From contig NZ_CAMPHV010000005.1 of the NCBI RefSeq assembly GCF_946886105.1, positions 101,639 to 165,638 of the forward strand: a stretch of DNA of 64,000 nucleotides, written 5' to 3'. Shown here piece by piece: positions 37,255-48,003 of the stretch. The translations under genes and the position numbers were made by a program. Each line of letters begins with the position of its first letter. The stretch's first letter is position 1. The notes under the pieces are model-generated. The model was not told the origin of the DNA. It searched no databases and saw only the letters and a program-made list of their open reading frames with translations. Source of the DNA: an uncultured Pseudomonas sp. (GTDB lineage: Bacteria > Pseudomonadota > Gammaproteobacteria > Pseudomonadales > Pseudomonadaceae).

Positions 37255-37827
37255 ATGACCGCGCGCTATGCCCTGGCGTTACTGAGTCTGCTGCTATGCA
37301 TGCCGGTTTACGCCAGCGTGCGCCAGGCACCGGAGCCCGAGCTACGCGACTTACTGCAGCGCACCGTTGCCGAAGCGGACAGTTTCGCCGATAGGTTCGA
37401 TGCCGAGGTCTGGCTGCTGGACATGTCCACGCGCCTGACCCGCTACATTCCCGACCCGCAAGAACGCCTGACATTGCTCAGGCTGGTGCATCGGGAAGCC
37501 AGCAAGGCCGGCTTGCGCCCCGATCTGGTATTGGCCTTGATCCATACCGAAAGCCACTTCAACCGCTTCGCGATTTCCTCGGTCGGCGCCCAAGGCATGA
37601 TGCAGGTGATGCCGTTCTGGAAAGCCGAACTCGGCCGCCCGCAGGACAATCTCACCGACAACGCCACCAACCTGCGCTACGGCTGCACCATCCTCAGCTT
37701 CTATCTACGCAAGGAAAACGGCAATCTCAGCCGAGCCCTGGCCCGCTACAACGGCAGCCTGGGCAAACAGACCTACCCGGCCAAGGTGATCGGCTTCTGG
37801 CACGACTTCTGGTACGTCAAACCGTAG
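37255..37827 (+). CDS. Lytic transglycosylase (SLT family)
   Basis: This 190-residue secreted enzyme has a signal peptide (1-20, ending VYA). The SLT domain has the catalytic Glu99 in ALIHTESHFNRFAIS and the motifs GAQGMMQVMPFW and NLRYGCTILSFYLRK with ARYNGSLG. It cleaves the beta-1,4 link of peptidoglycan to give 1,6-anhydromuropeptides. It lies 6 bases after the lipoprotein gene. Confidence 0.93.
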   Translation: MTARYALALLSLLLCMPVYASVRQAPEPELRDLLQRTVAEADSFADRFDAEVWLLDMSTRLTRYIPDPQERLTLLRLVHREASKAGLRPDLVLALIHTESHFNRFAISSVGAQGMMQVMPFWKAELGRPQDNLTDNATNLRYGCTILSFYLRKENGNLSRALARYNGSLGKQTYPAKVIGFWHDFWYVKP

Positions 37828-37855
37828 GTTGGTGCTGAGCGTAGCGAAGCCCAAC
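37824..37855. repeat. Short dispersed repeat, second copy
   Basis: The block GTAGGTTGGTGCTGAGC ... CGAAGCCCAAC is nearly identical to 580-610. It overlaps the stop of the transglycosylase gene. Confidence 0.6.
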
Positions 37856-37877
37856 TGCCTTAACGCGCGCCAACCAC

Positions 37878-38153
37878 TCAACCACGCACGATGAATCCGG
37901 CGATACCCTGCAACGGCTGGCTCTCCAGCTCGACGCCAGCGACCTTGGCCGCATCCGGCCCCTGCTCCAGCCAAGTCGCCAGCTCACGCACCGCGTCTTC
38001 TTCCCCTTCGAACAAGACCTCGACACGGCCGTCGACGAGATTGCGCACCCAGCCATTCAAATCCAGGCGCTCGGCCTGACTCTGCGTATGCTGACGAAAA
38101 CTCACGCCCTGTACCCGACCGCTGACATAGCCATGCATGCAAATCCGCGACAT
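37878..38153 (-). CDS. acyP: Acylphosphatase
   Basis: This 91-residue enzyme hydrolyses carboxyl-phosphate bonds. The active site is VSGRVQGVSFRQHTQSQAER (Arg that binds phosphate) with the Asn in GWVRNLVDGRVEV. The length equals the family's. It follows the thioredoxin-like gene by 4 bases on the minus strand. Confidence 0.95.
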   Translation of the reverse strand: MSRICMHGYVSGRVQGVSFRQHTQSQAERLDLNGWVRNLVDGRVEVLFEGEEDAVRELATWLEQGPDAAKVAGVELESQPLQGIAGFIVRG

Positions 38154-38157
38154 CCGA

Positions 38158-38637
38158 TCACTCCTGCGTCCGTAATATTGTTAAGCGCGCGCCGAGTCCG
38201 GCGGCGGTTTGTTCGCCGAGCAGACGCTCACGCACCTGCCCTTGCCCGTCGACGATAAAAGTAACCGGCAATACCTCGGCGCGCGGTAGGCCGAAGCGCG
38301 GCGCCGGGTCCTCGGCCAGCACTGTGAACTCGATCCCCAGGGCCTGCGCCGCCTTGCTCAGCTCGGCGCCCTGCAAACCGTCGAAGTTCACCCCGAGAAC
38401 GCTGATCGGCTGTCCGCTCAGTTGCTCGGCGAGGGCATTCAACTCGGGGATCTCACTACGGCAAGGCGCGCACCACTCGGCCCAGTAATTAATCACCAAC
38501 CACTGGCCTTCCAGGCGTTCAGCCGCTACCTTTTGCCCATGCTGATCGACGCCGAAGTCCTCGGTGCAGCCCGCCAGGAGTAAACCAGCGACAATTCCCG
38601 CAATATTGGCCATAACCGCCTGGAGCCGTATTACCAT
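38158..38637 (-). CDS. TlpA/ResA-like thioredoxin lipoprotein
   Basis: This 159-residue protein has a lipobox (LLLAGC, about Cys24) and a periplasmic thioredoxin domain with active site WAEWCAPCRSEIPEL and cis-Pro in EVLPVTFIVDG. It probably donates electrons to envelope thiols. A 7-residue longer start at 38658 is possible, but MVIRLQAV at 38637 gives the signal peptide directly. It is divergent from the next gene, whose start is 31 bases away. Confidence 0.9.
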   Translation of the reverse strand: MVIRLQAVMANIAGIVAGLLLAGCTEDFGVDQHGQKVAAERLEGQWLVINYWAEWCAPCRSEIPELNALAEQLSGQPISVLGVNFDGLQGAELSKAAQALGIEFTVLAEDPAPRFGLPRAEVLPVTFIVDGQGQVRERLLGEQTAAGLGARLTILRTQE

Positions 38638-38667
38638 GCTTTCGATCCTCGCCCACACAGGGTTGCT

Positions 38668-40077
38668 ATGACGCTAGATGCCTTGCGCCTGGAAGTGCCG
38701 GAGATTCACGAGGAAGACGCTATCTCCCTGGCCGATCTCAACGAGCAATTGCTGCAAGCCCGCTCGCAACCGCAGGAACATGCACTGCAGGCCGTCCTGA
38801 GCCTGCTGTTCCACCTCAATCGCAGCGTCACGACCTTACTCGAAAGGCAGCGCGCGCTGCAAAGCTTCAGCGAGGAGTATCGCCACTACGCGGCGGCCTA
38901 TCGTAACGACACCCCGCCCTCGAGCCTGTTCGTGCGCCTATGCCGCGAGCTGGCCGTAGGCTTCAAACGCCTGCTGTTGCAGATACTCCAAGGGCGCCAG
39001 CCCTCGCGGCCGCACCTGGCCTGGTGCCTGTACATGGCGCAACACTTTCTCGCGCAAAACCTGCTGCGCCATTACCAGCTGTATCAGGAGCCGCCGGCAA
39101 GCCTGTGGCGCGACAGCCATCTGCTGTATTGGATCGGCGAGCGCCAGAATTGCCTCGACGAGCATGTCGCCGCCGCCTTTCAACCCCTGCCGGCCAGCAG
39201 CTTGCGCGGTCTCTATCAACAGATGCTATTGCTGGCCCTGAGCAACCCTTTCCACCTCGCCGAGGGCGAATGCCTGCTGCTGTTCGGCGCACTGGCGCAG
39301 CTTGCCGAACTGCCGCGCCTGCTGCCCTGGGAACAGGACGATGAGATCGAGGGGCCGATCGTCAGCCTGACCGAGCCGCAACCCTGGATCGATTCGGTCC
39401 AGCTCAGCGACAGCGACCCCAGCCATTTGCGCCGCTTCGAGCTCGGCGCCCTGTTGGTCGCCCTGCACGAGCCCGCGCCCTTGCAGAGCCAGGCCGAACG
39501 ACAACTACTGGAACGCGTGCAGCAGCACTGGTCGGGGCAACAACCACGCCGTCACCAACGCGCCGAGCAAGCGCAGGCGTGCAATCTGGTAGTCGGGCTG
39601 CCCGCCATTCATGCGCAACTGCTGGAAAAGCGCCCACTACCCACACCCGCACAGATGCTCGATAACAGCCCGGGCGGCGCACGCCTGCTATGCAACCCGG
39701 ATCACGCCCTGCAGCTGTCCGTCGGCCAACTGGTACTCTTGCTGAGCACCAGCACAACCCCCACGCTGGCGCTGGTGCGCTGGCGCCATCTGAATGCCGA
39801 CGGCCTGCACCTGGGCCTGCGCTACCTCAAGGGCTTACCGCGTCCGGCATGGCTACGTCGCGCACCCAGCGCCCAGGCTCATCCTGGGATTCTGCAAAGC
39901 ACGCCGACCCCTGGCCATGGCTGGCACCATGGCCTGTGGCTACCCAACGATCAATTTGTCGAAGGGGAAAATTTCTGGCTGCAACTGGCCAATAGCACCA
40001 GCCAGACCGCAATGCCCCTACCTGCCGCCAACCTCAGCAGTGCTTCGGTAAGCCGCCACGCCATGCGCTTGGGATAA
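38668..40077 (+). CDS. Conserved hypothetical protein with a possible PilZ-like C-terminus
   Basis: This 469-residue protein has no signal peptide or clear TM segment. The N-terminal two thirds is Leu/Gln-rich helical (ALQAVLSLLFHLNRSVTTLL, LYMAQHFLAQNLLRHYQ). Around residues 330-400 is a beta-rich part (LCNPDHALQLSVGQLVLLLS, then LALVRWRHLNADGLHLGLRY) that looks like a PilZ-type strand order. The RxxxR and DxSxxG c-di-GMP motifs are not visible, so binding is doubtful. Its function is unknown. Confidence 0.8.
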   Translation: MTLDALRLEVPEIHEEDAISLADLNEQLLQARSQPQEHALQAVLSLLFHLNRSVTTLLERQRALQSFSEEYRHYAAAYRNDTPPSSLFVRLCRELAVGFKRLLLQILQGRQPSRPHLAWCLYMAQHFLAQNLLRHYQLYQEPPASLWRDSHLLYWIGERQNCLDEHVAAAFQPLPASSLRGLYQQMLLLALSNPFHLAEGECLLLFGALAQLAELPRLLPWEQDDEIEGPIVSLTEPQPWIDSVQLSDSDPSHLRRFELGALLVALHEPAPLQSQAERQLLERVQQHWSGQQPRRHQRAEQAQACNLVVGLPAIHAQLLEKRPLPTPAQMLDNSPGGARLLCNPDHALQLSVGQLVLLLSTSTTPTLALVRWRHLNADGLHLGLRYLKGLPRPAWLRRAPSAQAHPGILQSTPTPGHGWHHGLWLPNDQFVEGENFWLQLANSTSQTAMPLPAANLSSASVSRHAMRLG

Positions 40078-40204
40078 ACACGCAAAACTGCGAGCAATGT
40101 CACGCCGAGCACCGCCCGAGTGCACAGTTTCATCGGCAAAGCCGCGCTTATACTTGATCGCACTCGTGTTTGATTCGCCCTGCTACCAGCCTGGAATTGC
40201 GCCC

Positions 40205-40597
40205 ATGACCCAAGCCCACGACAAGTTGATCGGTCCAGTGCCTTCGCGCATCGTCGATGCCGCCCGCCTTCTGGTCACGCCTTACGAAGGGCGCGTTGCC
40301 GAGTTCAACGTTGCTACCTGGCTGCAACTGCCCGGTTTGGCGACATTGCCCGTGTCCCTGCTGATCAGCTACCGCGATGGCGACAAGCGCCGCGAAGTCG
40401 CGGTGGATCACGGCAAGGTCAACGCCCATGGCAAGATCTTGTTGTCCGGCGTGGCGCGCTTACCGGTCAAGCAAAAGATTCAGGACATGCAGGTCCGCCT
40501 GCGTACGGCGGTACCGACGCAAGCCCTGATAGTCGAAGAGTTGTTCGTTCAGGCAGTGGAGCCGGCACACAGCGAGAGCCGCCAAGCCTTGGCCTAA
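40205..40597 (+). CDS. Conserved hypothetical protein
   Basis: This 130-residue soluble protein reads as a compact beta/alpha domain (LLISYRDGDKRREVAVDHGK, LLSGVARLPVKQKIQDMQVR). I do not recognise the family. The start is the ATG at 40205, which gives a sensible N-terminus; the frame extends upstream without a better signal. It is followed by a terminator. Confidence 0.72.
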   Translation: MTQAHDKLIGPVPSRIVDAARLLVTPYEGRVAEFNVATWLQLPGLATLPVSLLISYRDGDKRREVAVDHGKVNAHGKILLSGVARLPVKQKIQDMQVRLRTAVPTQALIVEELFVQAVEPAHSESRQALA

Positions 40598-40620
40598 ACA
40601 ACGCCATCCGCCACCCCAAG

Positions 40621-40644
40621 CCCCGCGCCCCGTCGCGGGGTTTT
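40621..40644 (+). terminator. Terminator after the 130-residue gene
   Basis: The stem CCCCGCG / CGCGGGG is followed by TTTT. Confidence 0.75.
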
Positions 40645-40648
40645 GCGT

Positions 40649-40855
40649 TCAGCGACTCGCACGCTCGTAGTCGGCCTCGATGATCTGCAGTGCATCGCTT
40701 ACGCCATCCTCGCCAACGGCGCCCTCCGCGGCAGACCGGACCAACGACTCCGGCCATTGCGCGAAACGCAAGCCGGTAATCCGGTTAAGACGCTCCAGGG
40801 CCTCGTCGGGATCAAGTCGATGGAGATGAATAACCGCACTTCTTTTCGCTGTCAT
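40649..40855 (-). CDS. Small hypothetical protein
   Basis: This 68-residue protein (MTAKRSAVIHLHRLDPDEALE ... IIEADYERASR) is acidic and helical, with no TM segment or motif. The ATG at 40855 is preceded by a weak purine stretch. It stands alone between convergent neighbours. The coding call rests on Pseudomonas-like codon bias and a plausible start only; 40856-41023 holds no other feature I can see. Confidence 0.5.
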   Translation of the reverse strand: MTAKRSAVIHLHRLDPDEALERLNRITGLRFAQWPESLVRSAAEGAVGEDGVSDALQIIEADYERASR

Positions 40856-41023
40856 AAAACGCCTTTAACTCCGCTAATCCCTGCTCTGCTGGCAGCATGA
40901 TCGCAATCTGCTATTAGCCAATAGCCAAAAGCGTGCCAGCCTCCTTGTGCTCTACTTCCTGGCTCTCTCGCCATGCTCAGACGAGATCGAGCTTGCTACA
41001 ACGCCGTAAACTGACGTTTTTCG

Positions 41024-42247
41024 TCACTCCGCGTCGGACGTACTCAGCCACTGCGCCAGGCTGTCGCCGAACAGCGCCTCCTGCTGCTCATGCAAGGTAT
41101 GCAGGGCGGTTCGCAGCGCCGGATACCAAGGCTCGTCCAGCTGCTCCGGCAGGTGACTCAACTGCGGCAACGGCCAGGGGCTGCGGCTCAATAGCTGCTG
41201 CAAGCTGTAATGGTTGAGGTCGCGGCTCAACACCCAAAATCCCGCACCGGCGGGGGCGATCAGATGCTGCTGCTCGAGAAACTCCAGCATCTCCTCCCAT
41301 TCGAACTCCGGCAATAACCAGCCATGGCGCTGCACATCGCGATAGCGCACCTTGAGGCCGGACTGCTGACGCATATAGAACACCCGCAAGATGCCCAGCA
41401 TGATCAACAGACGTGGCAATGCGCGCTTGCGCCATTGATGGGGAGTGCCCAGGTTGCACACCAGTTCGGCGCCCAATAGCACCAGCACCCACGAGAGATA
41501 GATCCACAGGAGAAACAGCGGCACGGTGGCAAAGGCGCCGTAAATCAATTGATAGCCCGGAAACATCTGCACGTAGAGGCCGAACAGCGACTTGGCCACC
41601 TCGAACAGCACAGCGGTGAACAGCCCGCCCAGCAACGCGTGCCCCAAGCGCACCTGCGCATTGGGCACGGTGGCGTACAGCAGGGTAAAGGCCGCGATGC
41701 TCGACAGCATGGGCATGACGTTCAACATCGCTTTCAACCCGAGCAAAGCATCCGGCCCGGAAATCAGCGATAGCGATGCGACATAGGTGCTGATGGCGAA
41801 GCCGCTGCCGAGCAGAATCGGCCCCAAGCTCAAAATCGCCCAGTACAACAGAAAGCTCGAGGCGCCGCGACGCGGTTGGCGCACCCGCCAAATGGTATTG
41901 AAGGCTTTTTCGATGGTGACCAGCATCAGGAATGCGGTAACCGCCAGCACGACCACCCCGACCCAGGTCAATTGCCGGGCTTGGGCGGTGAAATCACTCA
42001 GGTACTGCTGGACCAGCTCGCCGGCGGACGGCACGAAATTGCGGAAGACGAAACTTTGGATCTGCTCGCCCGTGCCCTGGAACACCGGCACCACGGAGAG
42101 CATGGCGAAGGTCACCGTCATCATCGGCACCACGGCAAACAATGTGGTGTACGTCAGGGCGGCGGCATTATTGATACAGCGGTCGGCGATAAAACGACGC
42201 AGCAAAAAGCGCCAGAAGTCCATCCAATCATTAACGCGCTGAAGCAT
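41024..42247 (-). CDS. YihY/RBN family inner membrane protein
   Basis: This 407-residue protein has five or six TM helices in the first 270 residues ([80 protein letters not shown]) and a soluble C-terminal tail of about 130 residues. The family was once called ribonuclease BN, but its real function is unknown. The tail is longer than in the shortest members. It is divergent from arsC. Confidence 0.92.
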   Translation of the reverse strand: MLQRVNDWMDFWRFLLRRFIADRCINNAAALTYTTLFAVVPMMTVTFAMLSVVPVFQGTGEQIQSFVFRNFVPSAGELVQQYLSDFTAQARQLTWVGVVVLAVTAFLMLVTIEKAFNTIWRVRQPRRGASSFLLYWAILSLGPILLGSGFAISTYVASLSLISGPDALLGLKAMLNVMPMLSSIAAFTLLYATVPNAQVRLGHALLGGLFTAVLFEVAKSLFGLYVQMFPGYQLIYGAFATVPLFLLWIYLSWVLVLLGAELVCNLGTPHQWRKRALPRLLIMLGILRVFYMRQQSGLKVRYRDVQRHGWLLPEFEWEEMLEFLEQQHLIAPAGAGFWVLSRDLNHYSLQQLLSRSPWPLPQLSHLPEQLDEPWYPALRTALHTLHEQQEALFGDSLAQWLSTSDAE

Positions 42248-42362
42248 GCATTCTCCTTAACCAGCAAACGGCGGCCGATGCGAATCCCTGGCAGGCCGTA
42301 AAAACCAAGCGAGCGATGGCCTGTTAGAATAGCCGCCATCCGAGACGAGACGCGACCTGCAT

Positions 42363-43717
<1,355 letters not shown>

Positions 43718-43721
<4 letters not shown>

Positions 43722-44404
43722 GAACACGCCTGGTCCTGCTGCCCGGCTTGAACGGCAGCAGCACCCTGTTCGCACCTCTGTTGGCGCATCTGAATCCGGC
43801 ATTGGAGGTGCAGACGCTAAGCCTGCCGCCCCAGGGCGAACAGGATTACCGGACGCTGGCCGATGGCGTGAAAAATCAGCTCGGCGACAGACCTTTTGTG
43901 TTGCTCGGCGAGTCGTTCTCCGGGCCGCTGGCTTATCGCCTGGCACGGGATAACCCGCCGGGGTTACGCGGCGTGATATTCACTGCTTCGTTTCTTAGCC
44001 GGCCACACCCGCTGCTGGCGCTGGCGAACTACCTACCGCTGCCGAAGGGGTTGCTGAAGCGAAGCAGCCTGTTGCGCCTGTTCTGCCTGGATAAATCGGC
44101 CAGCGCCGCGTTGATCGAGCTGCTACAGCAGGAAATCGAGGCGTTGCCGCCCGCGCTGTTGCGAGCGCGCCTGGCCAGCCTCAATGACTTACAAGCCCCC
44201 ACCGGCTGCATAAGCCTGCCGGCACTCCAACTACTGCCGAGCCGGGATCGTCTTGTTACACGTAGTGCCTCAGCAAGCCTGCAGGCTCATTGCAGCCAGC
44301 TGCAGTCAGTTGCCATCGACGGCCCGCACTTTCTTCTGCAAAGCCAACCGCAGGCGTGCGCACAGGCTATCGAGCGATTTATCGAAACGATGGAGACGAA
44401 ATAG
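43718..44404 (+). CDS. Alpha/beta hydrolase
   Basis: This 228-residue protein has the oxyanion segment LVLLPGLNGSSTLFAPLL and the nucleophile elbow GESFSG, with the catalytic His possibly in DGPHFLLQSQP near the end. The start is inferred as TTG at 43718, overlapping the preceding stop (TTGA), because the first ATG in frame is far inside the wrbA/DUF2069 overlap region and no later ATG would keep the N-terminal strand. The substrate is unknown. Confidence 0.8.
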
Positions 44405-44690
44405 CTGAAGCCTGTAGGCTGCTGGATCGAGCCACGTGGGTTAGCCGCCAGGGTGATCTTTGGCAACACAGCGGTTCTGCGCGACGTACCCCATCATGGC
44501 GGTGTACCTGCCGGCGCCATGATGGGTATCGCTACGCTCAGCCTGCGCGGCCCGCACCATCCTACGGATATTGACTCCCGAGGCTCGTAGACATACAGAA
44601 CCAGCCCGTAGGATGGGTCGGGCCGCCAGGGTGACCTTAGGCAAGACCGCGTGTTCTGCGCGGCGTAACCCATCAAGCGATGTCGGCCTA
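44405..44690. repeat. Tandem and dispersed repeats between hydrolase and hda
   Basis: Two related blocks of about 60 bases lie at 44437-44497 and 44610-44675. Both contain GCCGCCAGGGTGA, then GGCAA, and end in a GCG...CCCATCA motif. A palindrome GCCATGATGGG / CCCATCATGGCG lies between. They belong to the GTAGGATGGGT repeat group also seen at 52450-52620. Confidence 0.65.
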
Positions 44691-44697
44691 GCGGCTG

Positions 44698-45402
44698 TCA
44701 CCAACCCAAGGTTTCCTTGAGAAAGGGAATGGTCAGCTTGCGCTGGGCTTGCAGCGACGCCTGATCCAGCCGTTCCAACAGTTCGAACAGCGAACTCATG
44801 CTGCGCTCGCCGCGGGTCAGGATAAAGCGTCCGACGTCATCGCCCAGGTGCAGGCCGCGCCTCGAGGCGCGCAATTGCAGGGCGCGCAGCTTATCTTCGT
44901 CGGATAGCGACTGCAGTTGGAAGACCAGCGCCAAAGTCAGGCGCGACTGCAGGTCCGCCAACTGCACCGGCAATTCACGGGGCGAGGCGCCGGCTGCCAG
45001 AAGCAGACGCCGGCCGCTGTCGCGCAGACGGTTGAACAGGTGGAACAAGGCCTCCTCCCAATCGGCACGCCCGGCCACCGCATCCAGATCGTCCAGACAC
45101 ACCAACTCGCATTGTTCGAGGTTATCCAGCAACTCCGGGCCGTAGTCCGCCACCTCGGCCAGCGGCAGATATACCGCGGGCTCGCCGCGCTGTTCGAAAC
45201 GCAAGCAGGCCGCCTGCAACAGGTGGCTGCGCCCCACACCCTCGGCGCCCCACAGATAAATCAGGCTTTCCGTCCAGCCGGCCTGCGCCTCGCACAAACG
45301 CTCGACATAGCCGAGCGCGGCGGCATTGGCGCCGGGATAGTAGTTGGCGAAGGTGGCGTCGTCGCGCAGACGCACCCCCAAGGGCAGTTGAATAGGTGTC
45401 AT
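44698..45402 (-). CDS. hda: DnaA regulatory inactivator Hda
   Basis: This 234-residue AAA+ protein is DnaA-like. The Walker A is degenerate (WGAEGVGRSHLLQAA, without the usual GKT/S), as usual in Hda, and Walker B is LVCLDDLDAV. The N-terminal MTPIQLPLGVRLRDDATFANY holds the beta-clamp binding motif (QLPLGV). It stimulates ATP hydrolysis by DnaA on the loaded clamp and so limits initiation. The start overlaps the next gene's stop by 4 bases. Confidence 0.95.
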   Translation of the reverse strand: MTPIQLPLGVRLRDDATFANYYPGANAAALGYVERLCEAQAGWTESLIYLWGAEGVGRSHLLQAACLRFEQRGEPAVYLPLAEVADYGPELLDNLEQCELVCLDDLDAVAGRADWEEALFHLFNRLRDSGRRLLLAAGASPRELPVQLADLQSRLTLALVFQLQSLSDEDKLRALQLRASRRGLHLGDDVGRFILTRGERSMSSLFELLERLDQASLQAQRKLTIPFLKETLGW

Positions 45403-46490
45403 GCAGGACTCGAGGGCTCATCCGAAGCGCTGGACCGCTCTCCGTAAAGTGCTGAAAGTTTATATAAATCATGCAGATGACGCACTAGCACCATGATCAC
45501 CGCGGCGACCGGCAACGCCAGCAGCACGCCGGTGAAACCGAACAATTGACCGCCGGCCATGATCGCGAAGATAACCGCCACCGGATGCAGACCGATGCGG
45601 TCGCCGACCAGCCAGGGCGTCAACAGCATGCCTTCGAGCAGCTGACCGACCGTGAATACCGCGGCAATCGCCAGCAAAGGATAGAAGTCGCCACCGAACT
45701 GGAACAACCCGGCGGTCAGCGCCGCCCCCAGCCCGACCGCCACGCCGAGATACGGAACTATGCTGGCCAGGCCGGCGATCAGGCCGATCAGCAAGCCGAG
45801 TTCCAAGCCGATCAACATTAGACCGCTGGAATACACAGCCCCCAGGGCCAGCATCACCAACAATTGCCCACGCAGAAAGGCGCCGAGCACTTCGTGGCAT
45901 TCGCCGATCAACTTCACCACCAGCCCCTCGCGGCGACGCGGCAGCAGTCCGCGCAACTTGGCGACCAACAGGTCCCAGTCGCGCATCAGGTAAAAACTCA
46001 CCACCGGCACCAACAGCAGGTTGGCCAACCAGGCCAGCAGCGCCAGGCTCGATTTAGTGGCGTGGGACAGCAGCATGCTGAGGATATCGGTGGTTTTGCC
46101 CAGATGCTGGGAGAGCGACGCCTTGAGCTGATCGAACCGCCAGAAGCCGTCGGCCAGGCCGAGCTTCAGCTGGATCCAGGGCAAGGCATCGTGCTGCGCC
46201 CAATCGAGCATCTGCGGCGCCAGTTCGTAGAGGCGTACCAATTGCCGGCCCAACATCGGCACCAGCACCAGCAGCATGGCCAGCAGGATCAGGCCGAACA
46301 GCGCGAACACCACTACCACGCCCCAGGTGCGCGACAGTTTGCGGCGTTCGAGGCGATCGACCAGCGGGTCGCCCAGGTAGGCCAGCAGGATACCGACCAG
46401 AAAAGGCGAGAGAATCGGGTGCAGCAAGTACAGCAACCAGCCGAGCAGCAATAGCCCAGCCATCCATAGCCAGCGATTCGAATCGGTCAT
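45399..46490 (-). CDS. AI-2E/PerM family permease, second copy
   Basis: This 363-residue protein is similar in layout to 10518-11588: an N-terminal helix pair (WLWMAGLLLLGWLLYLLHPI), an extracytoplasmic loop near 90-145, and the C-terminal GQLFGFTGVLLALPVAAVIM signature. Its substrate is unknown. It is co-transcribed with hda, whose start lies inside its 3' end. Confidence 0.88.
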   Translation of the reverse strand: MTDSNRWLWMAGLLLLGWLLYLLHPILSPFLVGILLAYLGDPLVDRLERRKLSRTWGVVVVFALFGLILLAMLLVLVPMLGRQLVRLYELAPQMLDWAQHDALPWIQLKLGLADGFWRFDQLKASLSQHLGKTTDILSMLLSHATKSSLALLAWLANLLLVPVVSFYLMRDWDLLVAKLRGLLPRRREGLVVKLIGECHEVLGAFLRGQLLVMLALGAVYSSGLMLIGLELGLLIGLIAGLASIVPYLGVAVGLGAALTAGLFQFGGDFYPLLAIAAVFTVGQLLEGMLLTPWLVGDRIGLHPVAVIFAIMAGGQLFGFTGVLLALPVAAVIMVLVRHLHDLYKLSALYGERSSASDEPSSPA

Positions 46491-46564
46491 GCTCAGCCCT
46501 CCATTGACAACACGACCGCTCGGCGCGGGCGTAAAAACACTTGGCTATCGGATACACAAAAAGA

Positions 46565-46589
46565 AACCGCTGCTTAATCCGCAGCGGTT
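46565..46589 (-). terminator. Terminator of the DUF2066 gene
   Basis: The stem AACCGCTGC / GCAGCGGTT with a 7-base loop is followed on the minus strand by TTTCTTTTT. Confidence 0.8.
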
Positions 46590-46609
46590 CTCAGATAACG
46601 CCCCGCAGT

Positions 46610-47656
46610 TTACCAGCGAAAACGCAGAACATCGTTGCGCGGCAGCACCTGCGGCACCGAGCCCGTCGCCGCGGGTTCGACCGGCGTCTGGCCGGCTTCG
46701 ATAGGCGCGGGTTGATCCGTCACTTCCTGCAGACGCAATAACGCAAGCTGCGCCCGCAGCTGCTCGGCGCTGGCATTGACCTGATAGACCAGACGATTGC
46801 CCTGGGCCTGGCGCAACTGCGCGCCCATGGGTTCCAGGGTTCGCTGCAACTGCGCATAGCGGGTCAGATCGACGCCCTGTACTTCCAGGGTCAAGCTCGC
46901 GCTCGCCCCCGGCGCCACCATGAACCGCGGCGCCAGCCGCTCGCCGATGGCCAGGAACAGCGCATCGGCCAATGCCGCCTGGTCGGCGCCCTGCACACTG
47001 CCCTGCTCACGCTCGTCGCCCAGCCATAAACGCCACTTGGCTTGCCACTGACCGTTATCCTCACGGGCCTGGACCACCAGCAGGGCGTCCGCGGCATAGC
47101 GCTCGGATGCCGTACGCAAAGCAGCCGGGTCGCTCGCCTCCAGAGTCTCCGGGGTCGCCAGCAATTGCTCGCTCAAGTCGGCGATCGGCAAGCGTAGCGG
47201 CAGGCCGCGGTGCTGCGCAGCCTGGCTCAGGGTCTGCGCGCCGCTCTGGCCGTCGCCGATCAGGCTGCTGCCGCTGGTGCCGTCGTTCAGCCACCAGGCC
47301 AGAATCGCCGGGCGATTCGCACCCCACAGAGACAGACCGGCCTGACGCAAAGTACGCTCGGTGCTGACGGGGTCGAAGTCGACCAGCAGATTGTCGTCCT
47401 CATAACCGTACTGACTGACGATCTGCTGGGGATCCTTACGCAGCGCCTCCAATGCCGGGACTTTCAGCGCTTCAGGATTGCCCGTCAAACGCAGCACCAG
47501 GGTATCCAGCGCACGCAGCAGGGCCGCGTCGCGCTCTTCCGGTTGCTGGCTGGCGACCGGCTCGCGCACCTGGTAAAGGTCATTCACCGTGGCCGCGATA
47601 CTCGGCACGCTGAACAAGGACAGGCACAGCAGAAATACACGGGCGAACAAGCGCAT
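46610..47656 (-). CDS. DUF2066 secreted protein
   Basis: This 348-residue protein has a Sec signal peptide (1 to about 22, ending SIAAT). Two Ala/Leu/Gln-rich parts follow, with WWLNDGTSGSSLIGDGQSGA near 120-140 and a C-terminal QVLPRNDVLRFRW. The family is conserved next to purM in Pseudomonas but has no known role. The ATG at 47656 gives the signal peptide; the longer frame is not supported. Confidence 0.85.
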   Translation of the reverse strand: MRLFARVFLLCLSLFSVPSIAATVNDLYQVREPVASQQPEERDAALLRALDTLVLRLTGNPEALKVPALEALRKDPQQIVSQYGYEDDNLLVDFDPVSTERTLRQAGLSLWGANRPAILAWWLNDGTSGSSLIGDGQSGAQTLSQAAQHRGLPLRLPIADLSEQLLATPETLEASDPAALRTASERYAADALLVVQAREDNGQWQAKWRLWLGDEREQGSVQGADQAALADALFLAIGERLAPRFMVAPGASASLTLEVQGVDLTRYAQLQRTLEPMGAQLRQAQGNRLVYQVNASAEQLRAQLALLRLQEVTDQPAPIEAGQTPVEPAATGSVPQVLPRNDVLRFRW

Positions 47657-48003
47657 AAAGAATTCTCGAAGGATGAATTGGCATCTAACCGGTACCGCGC
47701 AGCACAGCGGTCGCGATCCTTTTAACACAGGCAGAAACCGTGCGTGCGTGGGCCCTCGCAAAATACATCGACTTTAATGAGGGCCGGTTCAGAGGGCTGC
47801 CGGATGCTTGTCACCTTAAACAGCCCTCCGCCCGACGGCAACCTCCGCTCGGGCCGGGTGGTCGCTGCCCGGCAAGCCTGATAAAATCGCGCGCCTTCGC
47901 AGACTGGCGGCAAGCAAGCCTGTCGGACTTAGCCCTGGACTAAGCCGATAACGCTGTGCCTGAGCCGATGCACATCCGACTTCCCCCTTAAAGGCCTGGA
48001 TCT
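47657..48003. other. Divergent intergenic region before purM
   Basis: This region of about 350 bases holds the promoters of the DUF2066 gene and purM. I see no frame with a start signal and no clear operator. Confidence 0.5.
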
